Assembly: GCA_003650865.1 (NCBI GenBank)
Contig: QMSN01000084.1
Coordinates: forward strand, 1 to 5,280
DNA: 5,280 nt
Direction: 5' to 3'
Source of the DNA: Thermoprotei archaeon
GTDB lineage: Archaea; Thermoproteota; Methanomethylicia; Nezhaarchaeales; WYZ-LMO8
Under the pieces are notes generated by a model that saw only the letters and a list, made by a program, of their open reading frames with translations, had not been told where the DNA came from and did no database searches. The translations under genes were made by a program, and so were the position numbers. Shown in pieces: positions 1 to 4,786 of this stretch (position 1 is its first letter; every line of letters begins with the position of its first letter).

Positions 1-2
1 GA

Positions 3-482
3 TATTTGACCATTCATAGCCGTTCATACCAAATGCTTGGATTAAGAGGAGAAGCACCTACTGTTGGGCCTACAGGCGTATTCCCGGTCATGGGCCCACT
101 AAACATAAAGGTCATGTCTATGGACCTCCTGCTCCCAAGTGATGAGCTGCCGGTCATGTGGAGAGGACCATTGAAGATGGGAGCTCTAAGGCAATTCATA
201 GCCGATGCGATTCGAGGTGAGCTCAACATACTATTCGTTGACTCGCCACAGGAGGCCAGCGATGAGTCGTTATCAATAGCTCAAATGCTTCAACTAGACT
301 TTGCAGTCATAGTCACAATTCCATCAGAAGTCTCAAAGCTAGTTGTCAAGAAGGTCGTGACGTCCTCAAAGACCCTCAATGCCACCCATGACCCCATAGG
401 GATGCCCAAATCCCTATGGGCGAGGTGGAAGTCCCTAGAGGGTATCTTAAACCATCCTAACCTACCACAAAACACCCTCTAG
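3..482 (+). pseudogene. Decayed Mrp/NBP35-type P-loop ATPase fragment
   Basis: The frame is open at the window edge and runs to a TAG at 480-482. From about base 33 to 378 the translation follows the middle of Mrp/NBP35 (ApbC) iron-sulfur carrier ATPases: MLGLRGEAP, then VMSMDLLLP, the RGPLKMGALRQF block, SDESLSIAQ, and a VTIPSEVSKLVVKK stretch. In intact relatives the region before MLG reads like DADIHGPSVPK; here it is IHSRSYQ, which fits small indels. The motif normally close to DLPPGTSDE is DSPQEASDE. After TLN (about base 380) homology stops: the expected VPVVGIVENMSGF and Cys-x-x-Cys region is absent and about 33 unrelated codons lead to the stop. The Walker A motif would lie upstream of the window, if it exists. 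Family assignment is firm; loss of function is inferred from the eroded motifs and missing C-terminal third. A live but highly divergent protein is unlikely. Confidence 0.8.
393..420. repeat. Perfect 11-bp inverted repeat in gene debris
   Basis: CCCATAGGGAT (393-403) and its exact reverse complement ATCCCTATGGG (410-420) flank a 6-base loop, GCCCAA. The repeat sits in the stretch between the last recognisable Mrp residues (about 380) and the aldehyde ferredoxin oxidoreductase relic (about 485). It could be a scar of a small mobile element, an RNA hairpin or a protein site. No T-run follows it, so it does not look like a terminator. Confidence 0.6.
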
Positions 483-484
483 AA

Positions 485-604
485 GCAAACGGTCACGCCC
501 TCTCAATGGCTATAAGCGACAGAGGAGCTTGCCACCTACACTCCATAACCCTTGGACTCGAAATAGGCGGTCAACTGAATAGGTTCACAGTGGAGGGCAA
601 AGCC
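485..604 (+). pseudogene. Relic of aldehyde ferredoxin oxidoreductase (AOR family)
   Basis: In frame with base 485 the translation contains GHALSMAISDRGACHLHS (491-544), followed by a spacer and then LNRFTVEGKA (to 604). This matches the conserved AOR stretch usually seen as GMALAYATSDRGACHLR, with the downstream K-V-EGKA segment. These are tungsten or molybdenum pterin enzymes of about 600 residues that oxidise aldehydes with ferredoxin. Here only about 40 codons survive. A TAA at 458-460 closes the frame upstream, no start codon precedes the match sensibly, and after VEGKA the frame goes hydrophobic and ends at TAG 635-637. The bis-pterin and cluster-binding parts are missing. It lies directly behind the Mrp fragment but in a different frame, so it is a separate broken gene and not a fusion protein. 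The match was recognised from memory of the family motif and not by alignment. Confidence 0.62.
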
Positions 605-620
605 TTTATAGCCTTACTTT

Positions 621-1172
621 TCATTTTAACGATATAGATTTCATTCTTTCCCTCAAGGTGCTGTGGGGAATTGTGAGAGAATCCCTATCACACTCGCTAC
701 TGTAAATACCTATTCTAGCTATTTGCTGCTCTCCACTTATTAGCCCTTGTAGGACTATGTGCCACTTAAACTCAACTACGTCGGACTCCACGAAGCTGAG
801 CACTCTATCCACACCACGCCTCGTTATGGGTCCTAAGAGGAGCTTGACGACTTCCAGAGCAGATCCTCCATACCACCCCTGCTTCACCATTGCCCCTAGC
901 TCCACGACCCTCGAGCCCTTGATGTAGGCGTAGCTCGCAGGGTTCACCGATATCACGTAGAACTCCGGTATGTAGCTTAGCTCTAGGGTTCCACTAGGAG
1001 ACTTAAGCTTAGAGGCTCTATATTCAACCTCTAAGGCTAGGTTGAAGAGCTCTCGAGCTTCATCCCTCACCTCGAGGTACAAGTCTTTAAGCTGGCCGCT
1101 TAACAGCACCAACTCGCTTAGAGGACTTGTGAGAGCCACTCGCCCACCACTTAATGCTTCTGTAAGCCTCAA
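621..1172 (-). CDS. Uncharacterised 183-aa protein, third gene of the vapBC operon
   Basis: I do not recognise this protein. From the TTG at 1172 it is 183 residues, ending at TGA 623-621. The first half is rich in leucine and charged residues and probably helical (LSELVLLSGQLKDLYLEVRDEARELFNLALEVEYRASKLKS). The second half looks alpha/beta, with alternating hydrophobics (YIPEFYVISVN, VVEFKWHIVLQGL, IARIGIYSS). There is no signal peptide, clear membrane helix or metal-binding cysteine cluster. It starts 30 bp after the vapC stop on the same strand and in the same reading frame, and no stop codon separates them; the 10 codons between are also open. No convincing Shine-Dalgarno site precedes the TTG. 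A GTG 11 codons further in (the V of GGRVALTSP) is a later start option. Cotranscription with vapBC is very likely from the spacing. A role as accessory toxin, regulator or unrelated cargo cannot be decided from sequence. Confidence 0.6.
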   Translation of the reverse strand: MRLTEALSGGRVALTSPLSELVLLSGQLKDLYLEVRDEARELFNLALEVEYRASKLKSPSGTLELSYIPEFYVISVNPASYAYIKGSRVVELGAMVKQGWYGGSALEVVKLLLGPITRRGVDRVLSFVESDVVEFKWHIVLQGLISGEQQIARIGIYSSECDRDSLTIPHSTLRERMKSISLK

Positions 1173-1202
1173 GTTAGCAGTTTCGCGCTTTAAGCTCCAC
1201 GG

Positions 1203-1613
1203 CTAGTATCTCTCAACTCTCAAGTGAGGTATGTCTAGGAAGTGCCTCGTGTTCCTAGTTACCAGCGTCAAGTCGTAGTGGATCGCCGTAGCCGCTATGA
1301 CGGCGTCTGGGAAGCTTATTATGCGCCCCCTCTTGGCTAGGTAGGCATCTATGAAGGCTGCTCTACGAGCTATCTCGTAGGTGTATGGCATGACCTGAAA
1401 GGCTGAGAGCTCAGACTCAGCTTTGAGGAGCTTCTCCTCAAGCTTTGAGGTGCCGCCATACAGGTAGTGTATGCCTCTAAGGTACTCGTGAACCGTAACG
1501 ACTGATATGGCCTTGACGACTCCCAATGCATCGACTTCACGAGCCTTGCTCTCAGCCCCTCGATCGCCTGAGACAAGGTCTATCAAGAAGCATGTGTCAA
1601 ATAGGTAGCCCAT
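1203..1613 (-). CDS. vapC: VapC-type PIN-domain ribonuclease toxin
   Basis: This is the toxin of a type II toxin-antitoxin pair; VapC proteins are Mg2+-dependent PIN-fold endoribonucleases that cut tRNA or rRNA. From the ATG at 1613 it has 136 residues, normal for the family. The four PIN acidic/polar positions are visible: Asp6 in YLFDTCFLID, Glu43 in VTVHEYLRG, Asp103 in ISFPDAVIAA, and Asn121 in the LVTRNTRHF block near the C-terminus, so the active site appears intact. An in-frame GTG at 1622 would add three residues, but it forms part of GGTG (1623-1620), a good ribosome site 6 nt before the ATG, so I prefer 1613. The gene follows vapB by 16 bp, as expected for a translationally linked antitoxin-toxin pair. 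Its TAG stop is in frame with the following ORF. The RNA target cannot be inferred. Confidence 0.93.
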   Translation of the reverse strand: MGYLFDTCFLIDLVSGDRGAESKAREVDALGVVKAISVVTVHEYLRGIHYLYGGTSKLEEKLLKAESELSAFQVMPYTYEIARRAAFIDAYLAKRGRIISFPDAVIAATAIHYDLTLVTRNTRHFLDIPHLRVERY

Positions 1614-1629
1614 GGCTCGCACCGAGAGG

Positions 1630-1875
1630 CTAACCTTTGCTTAAAGACTCTAAGAGCAACCTCCTCCTAACCTCGTCGAGGACGCCCTGCTCCTTAAAGG
1701 CATCTTCAACTCTAGACCACTCCTCCCTAGTGACCGTCTTAGAGCCAGCTAAGCTGCTCAAGCTTCTACCACTCCTCAAAGCCCTCCTAATGACGTCTGA
1801 GAAGGACTCGCCTGGAAGCTTAGCTTTAACCAGCATTTCGTAGACGTCGTCTGACACCATTATGGTCTTCGCCAT
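1630..1875 (-). CDS. vapB: VapB-type antitoxin (COG1753/DUF217 family)
   Basis: This is the antitoxin partner of the adjacent PIN toxin, expected to bind VapC through its C-terminus and to repress its own promoter through its N-terminus. From the ATG at 1875 it is 81 residues. The N-terminal stretch KTIMVSDDVYEMLVKAK, then ESFSDVIRRAL (about residues 24-34), is the hallmark of the VAPB_antitox (DUF217) family common in archaea. The C-terminal half is highly charged and helical (TREEWSRVEDAFKEQGVLDEVRRRL), as expected for a toxin-wrapping tail. The frame stays open for 10 more codons upstream to base 1905, but GGTG at 1884-1881 lies 5 nt before the 1875 ATG, and family members begin close to K-T-I. 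The upstream extension would also cover the predicted transcription start, so 1875 is chosen. The stop is TAG at 1632-1630. Confidence 0.9.
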   Translation of the reverse strand: MAKTIMVSDDVYEMLVKAKLPGESFSDVIRRALRSGRSLSSLAGSKTVTREEWSRVEDAFKEQGVLDEVRRRLLLESLSKG

Positions 1876-1881
1876 ACCATC

Positions 1882-1901
1882 ACCTACACATGTATATAGG
1901 T
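1882..1901. promoter_or_regulatory. Candidate autorepression operator of vapBC
   Basis: ACCTACACATGTATATAGGT is an imperfect palindrome: the outer five bases on each side (ACCTA/TAGGT) pair exactly and 7 of 10 positions are symmetric overall. It lies between the vapB TATA box and ATG, over the predicted transcription start and the GGTG ribosome site. A repressor bound here would block initiation. VapB antitoxins commonly autoregulate at such sites. That VapB binds this one is inference. Confidence 0.35.
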
Positions 1902-1906
1902 ACACA

Positions 1907-1917
1907 GGTTATTTAAA
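1907..1917 (-). promoter_or_regulatory. TATA box of the vapBC operon
   Basis: The minus strand reads TTTAAATAACC, a good archaeal TATA box. Its centre near 1912 predicts transcription start near 1887, giving a leader of about 12 nt before the vapB ATG at 1875, enough to include the GGTG site at 1884-1881. No clear purine-rich BRE was resolved upstream. Confidence 0.5.
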
Positions 1918-1944
1918 CATTGGTTGCGAGGAGCCTTAAGCATC

Positions 1945-1957
1945 AAAAGATTAATAA
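1945..1957 (+). promoter_or_regulatory. Possible TATA box for cobQ
   Basis: AAAAGATTAATAA lies about 35 nt before the cobQ ATG at 1986 and is the most AT-rich element in the region next to cobQ. Transcription from about 1978 would give an almost leaderless mRNA. In that case the GGTG at 1979-1982, only 3 nt from the ATG, may matter little. The alternative is the symmetric TTTAAA at 1912-1917, which could serve both strands. Confidence 0.3.
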
Positions 1958-1985
1958 CTCCAATAGCCCTATTCACACGGTGATT

Positions 1986-3479
1986 ATGGGAAGAGCCTTG
2001 ATGGTTCAGGGGACCAGTAGCGGCTCTGGTAAAAGCGTTCTCGTAGCTGGGCTCTGCAGGGTCTTTAGGCGCATGGGCTTCAAGGTGGCTCCATTCAAGG
2101 CTCAGAACATGTCTCTAAACTCCTACGTCTCAGCTGATGGAGGCGAGATAGCTAGAGCACAGGTTTTTCAAGCTTTAGCTGCTGGAGTCGAGCCCCTAAC
2201 GATCATGAATCCAGTGCTCCTAAAGCCGAGGGGGGACTCTCTAAGCCAAGTGATCGTGTTGGGAAAGCCCGTAGTTGACCTTGACGCTAAGAGCTACTGG
2301 AGCTTCGCTTTAAGCAGGTGTTGGAGGGCCATAACTAGGGCTTTGAGGAGGCTCATGGAGGAGTTCGATGTAGTCGTCGTAGAGGGAGCGGGCTCACCAG
2401 CTGAGATAAACCTCTACGAATACGATGTGGCCAACATGAGGGTTGCGGAGTACGCTAAGTCACCTGTTGTCCTAGTAGCCGACATAGAGCGTGGAGGTGT
2501 CTTCGCGAGCATATACGGCACCGTCAAGCTCCTAAAGCCCAGGCATAGGAGGCTCTTGAGAGGCTTCGTCGTGAACAAGTTTAGAGGGGACTTGGACATC
2601 TTGAGGCCCGGCTTGGAGAGGCTTGAGAGGGAGCTAGGCATTCCATGCCTAGGGGTCCTCCCCTACGTGGAGGGGCTTAAGGCACCCCTCGAGGACTCCC
2701 TTTCACTAAGCGAGTTAACGGCTTTGAGGCCTGGTGGGGTCGACGTAGCCGTTGTGAGGCTCCCTAAGATCTCGAACTTCACGGACTTCGAGCCCCTAAA
2801 GCTCGATGAGTCGTTCTCCTTGAGGCTAGTCGCGAGTAAAGGTGATTTGGGCAGGCCAGACGTAGTAGTCATCCCGGGGTCTAAGAACACTATCAGCGAC
2901 TTGGAGTGGCTTAACGAGGTTGGCTTAGCGGACGCCATAGTAAACCTAGCTGGCAAGACCCTAGTCATGGGGGTTTGCGCTGGATACCAAATGCTTGGCT
3001 CTAAGGTCGTCGACGAGGGCGTTGAGACGTCGACACCTAAGGTGGTTGAGGGCTTAAACCTGCTAGACGTCGAGACGAGGTTCACGAGCTACAGGAAGGA
3101 GCTCCTCAGAGTTGAAGCTGAGGTGCTGGGCTTCAGCCCTCTCCTCAAGCCCGTGGAGGGATTGAGGTTTAAGGGCTACGTGATCCACATGGGTAGAACC
3201 ACTAGGAGGAGCTGTAAGCCCGCCTTCAAGCTTGTGAAGCCGAGGGCTAGGCTTGAGGGAGCCATAGGCCTCGATGGCACGGTGATCGGAACCTGCCTCC
3301 ACGGCTTATTCGACGAGCCACCCATGAGGATCGCGCTAGCTAAGCTGAAGGGCCTAGAGGTCTCGATGTCCCGCGACGTCTGGAGCGTGTGGAATGAAGA
3401 GCTGGATAGGCTTGCATCCATCGTGGAGAGTAGGGTTGACGTGGACTTCATGCTTAACGAGCTACGCTTAAAGCGTTGA
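1986..3479 (+). CDS. cobQ: Cobyric acid synthase (adenosylcobyrinate amidotransferase)
   Basis: This cytosolic enzyme amidates the b, d, e and g carboxylates of adenosylcobyrinic acid a,c-diamide, using glutamine and ATP, to give adenosylcobyric acid (also called CbiP). From ATG 1986 it has 497 residues, the usual length. The N-terminal synthetase domain has the P-loop GTSSGSGKS (9-17), PFKAQNMSLNS (36-46), MNPVLLKP (74-81), VVEGAGSPAEINL (131-143), DIERGGVFAS (166-175) and NKFRGD (197-202). A linker with ISNFTDFEPL follows (262-271). The C-terminal type 1 glutamine amidotransferase domain has VIPGSKNT (295-302), nucleophile Cys331 in GVCAGYQMLG, and His439 in GTCLHGLFD. All key residues are present, so it should be active. 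The frame extends 22 codons upstream to a TTG at 1920, but homologues start at the equivalent of MGRALMVQGT and GGTG (1979-1982) precedes this ATG. It is divergent from vapBC and upstream of cbiB and cbiZ. Confidence 0.97.
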   Translation: MGRALMVQGTSSGSGKSVLVAGLCRVFRRMGFKVAPFKAQNMSLNSYVSADGGEIARAQVFQALAAGVEPLTIMNPVLLKPRGDSLSQVIVLGKPVVDLDAKSYWSFALSRCWRAITRALRRLMEEFDVVVVEGAGSPAEINLYEYDVANMRVAEYAKSPVVLVADIERGGVFASIYGTVKLLKPRHRRLLRGFVVNKFRGDLDILRPGLERLERELGIPCLGVLPYVEGLKAPLEDSLSLSELTALRPGGVDVAVVRLPKISNFTDFEPLKLDESFSLRLVASKGDLGRPDVVVIPGSKNTISDLEWLNEVGLADAIVNLAGKTLVMGVCAGYQMLGSKVVDEGVETSTPKVVEGLNLLDVETRFTSYRKELLRVEAEVLGFSPLLKPVEGLRFKGYVIHMGRTTRRSCKPAFKLVKPRARLEGAIGLDGTVIGTCLHGLFDEPPMRIALAKLKGLEVSMSRDVWSVWNEELDRLASIVESRVDVDFMLNELRLKR

Positions 3480-3487
3480 TATCCATG

Positions 3488-3516
3488 CTGAGAGGCTTTA
3501 GGCCAAAGCCTCTCAG
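3488..3516. repeat. Strong 12-bp hairpin just after cobQ
   Basis: CTGAGAGGCTTT (3488-3499) and its exact complement AAAGCCTCTCAG (3505-3516) enclose a 5-base loop, AGGCC. It begins 9 nt after the cobQ stop. As RNA it would be a stable perfect stem. There is no T-run after it (GCCCTTCCACCC follows), and archaeal termination usually depends on oligo-T, so a role as a 3' end stabiliser or processing site of the cobQ mRNA fits better than a classic terminator. Confidence 0.55.
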
Positions 3517-3755
3517 GCCCTTCCACCCTGTCCAGCCTCAACTTCTTCAGACGCTATGAGGCTTAGCCTCCCTAAACCTCCTAAACCCTCAAGACTTAGT
3601 CGCCCTCCTCAATCTCACGAGCTCCCTAATAACCTTTGGAAGTATCACGTAGCCTTCTCTCCAACCTCTCAGCTTCAAAGTCAAACCTGGTCCACTCATG
3701 GTTAAGCAAGTTATCAATAGCCTCGTCCTCAAGTGGCTAGCCGCCAGCTGCTGAT
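3517..3755. other. Non-coding spacer between cobQ and cbiB with decayed coding traces
   Basis: The roughly 320 bp between cobQ and cbiB hold no intact gene. Apart from the hairpin next to cobQ and the TATA-like site before cbiB, the only signals are weak coding traces on the minus strand (3589-3739), described separately. A plus-strand proline-rich frame (3556-3705) overlaps them and looks accidental. No RNA gene was recognised. Confidence 0.5.
3589..3739 (-). pseudogene. Possible frameshifted antitoxin-like relic (AbrB-like piece)
   Basis: Two overlapping minus-strand frames carry protein-like sequence. One is an ATG-started 36-codon ORF (3699-3589) ending in GYVILPKVIRELVRLRRATK; this resembles the AbrB/SpoVT swapped-hairpin motif, usually of the form G-x-V-x-I/L-P-K-x-I-R-E-x-L. 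The other, open between stops from 3736 to 3626, reads EDEAIDNLLNHEWTRF then DFEAERLERRLRD, a charged helical stretch without a start. No Shine-Dalgarno site precedes the ATG. The pattern fits an old small antitoxin-type gene broken by a frameshift, but both pieces are short and the AbrB likeness rests on about 12 residues. The 36-residue ORF could also be a chance ORF or a genuine tiny protein. Confidence 0.25.
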
Positions 3756-3766
3756 AGCTATATTAC
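3756..3766 (+). promoter_or_regulatory. Possible TATA box for cbiB-cbiZ
   Basis: AGCTATATTAC is the best TATA-like element before cbiB. Centred near 3761, it predicts transcription start near 3787, about 15 nt before the TTG start at 3802. This would give cbiB-cbiZ its own promoter, separate from cobQ, consistent with the hairpin and long spacer between them. Confidence 0.4.
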
Positions 3767-3801
3767 GCTGCTCGCGGTATAGCTCTAGAAGCTGATGGGC
3801 C

Positions 3802-4779
3802 TTGCCAAGCTCCACAGCTGCTCTAGAGCTCTTCGCAGCCAGCTTGACCTCACTAGCTCTAGCGTTTCTACTTGACAGGTTTGTGGGTGATCCTCCGAGC
3901 CGCTTCCACCCCGTCGTGTGGATGGGGTGGGTTATAGGGAGGGTTAAGAGGGCTAATAGAGGCTCGCCCTTGCAGAGGAGGGTTTTAGGTGTGCTCTGCG
4001 CCTTAGCTGTGATAGCGCTCTTCAGCCTGCCAGTCTACTTCGCGCTGCAAGTCGCTTACGGCGTGAGCCCCCTGCTCTACGTGCTCGTGGCTTGCGTGAC
4101 CTTCAAGTTCACCTTTGCCTTTAGGTCGATGGCTGACTACACGAAGCCCATAGCCGAGAGGCTTCTTCAAGGAGACCTTGAGGGGGCTAGGGCATTTATA
4201 CCCTACATAGCTAGGAGGGACCCCAGCAAGCTAGATGAGGAGCTCATAACATCGACAGCAGTTGAGTCCATAGCTGAGAGCACAGTCGATGGAGCGGCGT
4301 CACCACTATTCTACTTCGCCCTACTAGGAGTGCCGGGCGCCGTGGCGTATAGGGTTGTGAACACGTTGGACTCCATGGTTGGCTATAAGAGGCCCGACAT
4401 AAGGGACTTCGGGTGGTTCTCAGCTAAGCTAGACACGATCCTAAACTACGTTCCAGCTAGGCTCACAGCCCTCCTCATAGCTGCTTCAGCCAAGCTGTTG
4501 AGGCTGAATAGCTCTCAAAGCCTGAGGATAGCTCTGAGGGATCACTCTAAGACGGAGAGCTTAAACGCGGGTTGGCCCATGTCGGCCATGGCTGGAGCGC
4601 TAGGGGTTAAGCTGGTTAAGCTCGGCTTCTACGAGCTTGGAGACCCCATAGATAAGCTTAAGCCAATACACATAATCAAGGCGCTCGAGGTCATGGCTGT
4701 TACGGTGGCCCTCTTTACAGTTATATGCCTGCCAATAATACTTTTAAGGTGCATGCTCCTAGCTCCATGGGTGATGTAG
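3802..4779 (+). CDS. cbiB: Adenosylcobinamide-phosphate synthase, membrane protein CbiB
   Basis: CbiB is an integral membrane enzyme that joins (R)-1-amino-2-propanol or its phosphate to adenosylcobyric acid, giving adenosylcobinamide (phosphate). The 325 residues match the family length. Signature blocks are LLDRFVGDPPSRFHPVVWMG (23-42), ESIAESTVDGAASPLFY (155-171), YRVVNTLDSMVGYK (183-196), FGWFSAKLDTILNYVPAR (203-220) and LRDHSKTESLNAGWPMSAMAGALGV (245-269). Likely membrane segments are near 6-24, 61-83, 88-108, 165-185, 213-233 and 294-315. The start is TTG at 3802: an in-frame TGA at 3793 blocks anything earlier, and the nearby ATG at 3795 is out of frame. A TTG at 3844 would trim 14 residues and still keep the first signature block. 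The only ribosome-site candidate is weak. cbiZ begins a few bases after the TAG, so the two are very likely cotranscribed. Confidence 0.96.
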   Translation: MPSSTAALELFAASLTSLALAFLLDRFVGDPPSRFHPVVWMGWVIGRVKRANRGSPLQRRVLGVLCALAVIALFSLPVYFALQVAYGVSPLLYVLVACVTFKFTFAFRSMADYTKPIAERLLQGDLEGARAFIPYIARRDPSKLDEELITSTAVESIAESTVDGAASPLFYFALLGVPGAVAYRVVNTLDSMVGYKRPDIRDFGWFSAKLDTILNYVPARLTALLIAASAKLLRLNSSQSLRIALRDHSKTESLNAGWPMSAMAGALGVKLVKLGFYELGDPIDKLKPIHIIKALEVMAVTVALFTVICLPIILLRCMLLAPWVM

Positions 4780-4786
4780 GTTGCAG

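Noticed and set aside
14..475. Minus-strand open frames opposite the Mrp relic
   Set aside because: Antisense shadows of recognisable Mrp sequence, with no independent coding signal.
1370..1843. Alternative frames inside vapC and vapB
   Set aside because: Both overlap clear PIN-toxin and VapB sequence and have serine-rich shadow composition.
1920..1985. 22-codon N-terminal extension of cobQ from a TTG
   Set aside because: It overlaps the vapB promoter and the likely cobQ promoter, has no family counterpart, and the ATG at 1986 matches the normal CobQ start with a GGTG site before it.
2010..2036. Unusual P-loop GTSSGSGKS in CobQ as a sign of altered function
   Set aside because: Archaeal CobQ proteins commonly carry GTSS-type loops in place of the bacterial GTTSDAGKS, and all other motifs are intact.
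3488..3516. Hairpin after cobQ as a bacterial-type intrinsic terminator
   Set aside because: No T-run follows the stem, and the window looks archaeal, where hairpin-dependent termination is not the rule.
2414..3541. Long minus-strand open frames opposite cobQ
   Set aside because: They lie entirely or almost entirely antisense to a well-supported gene, are serine/threonine/proline-rich as expected of complementary frames, and resemble no family.
3556..3705. Plus-strand proline-rich 49-codon ORF between cobQ and cbiB
   Set aside because: Low-complexity composition, no ribosome site, no family resemblance; it lies opposite the minus-strand coding traces and is best read as their shadow.
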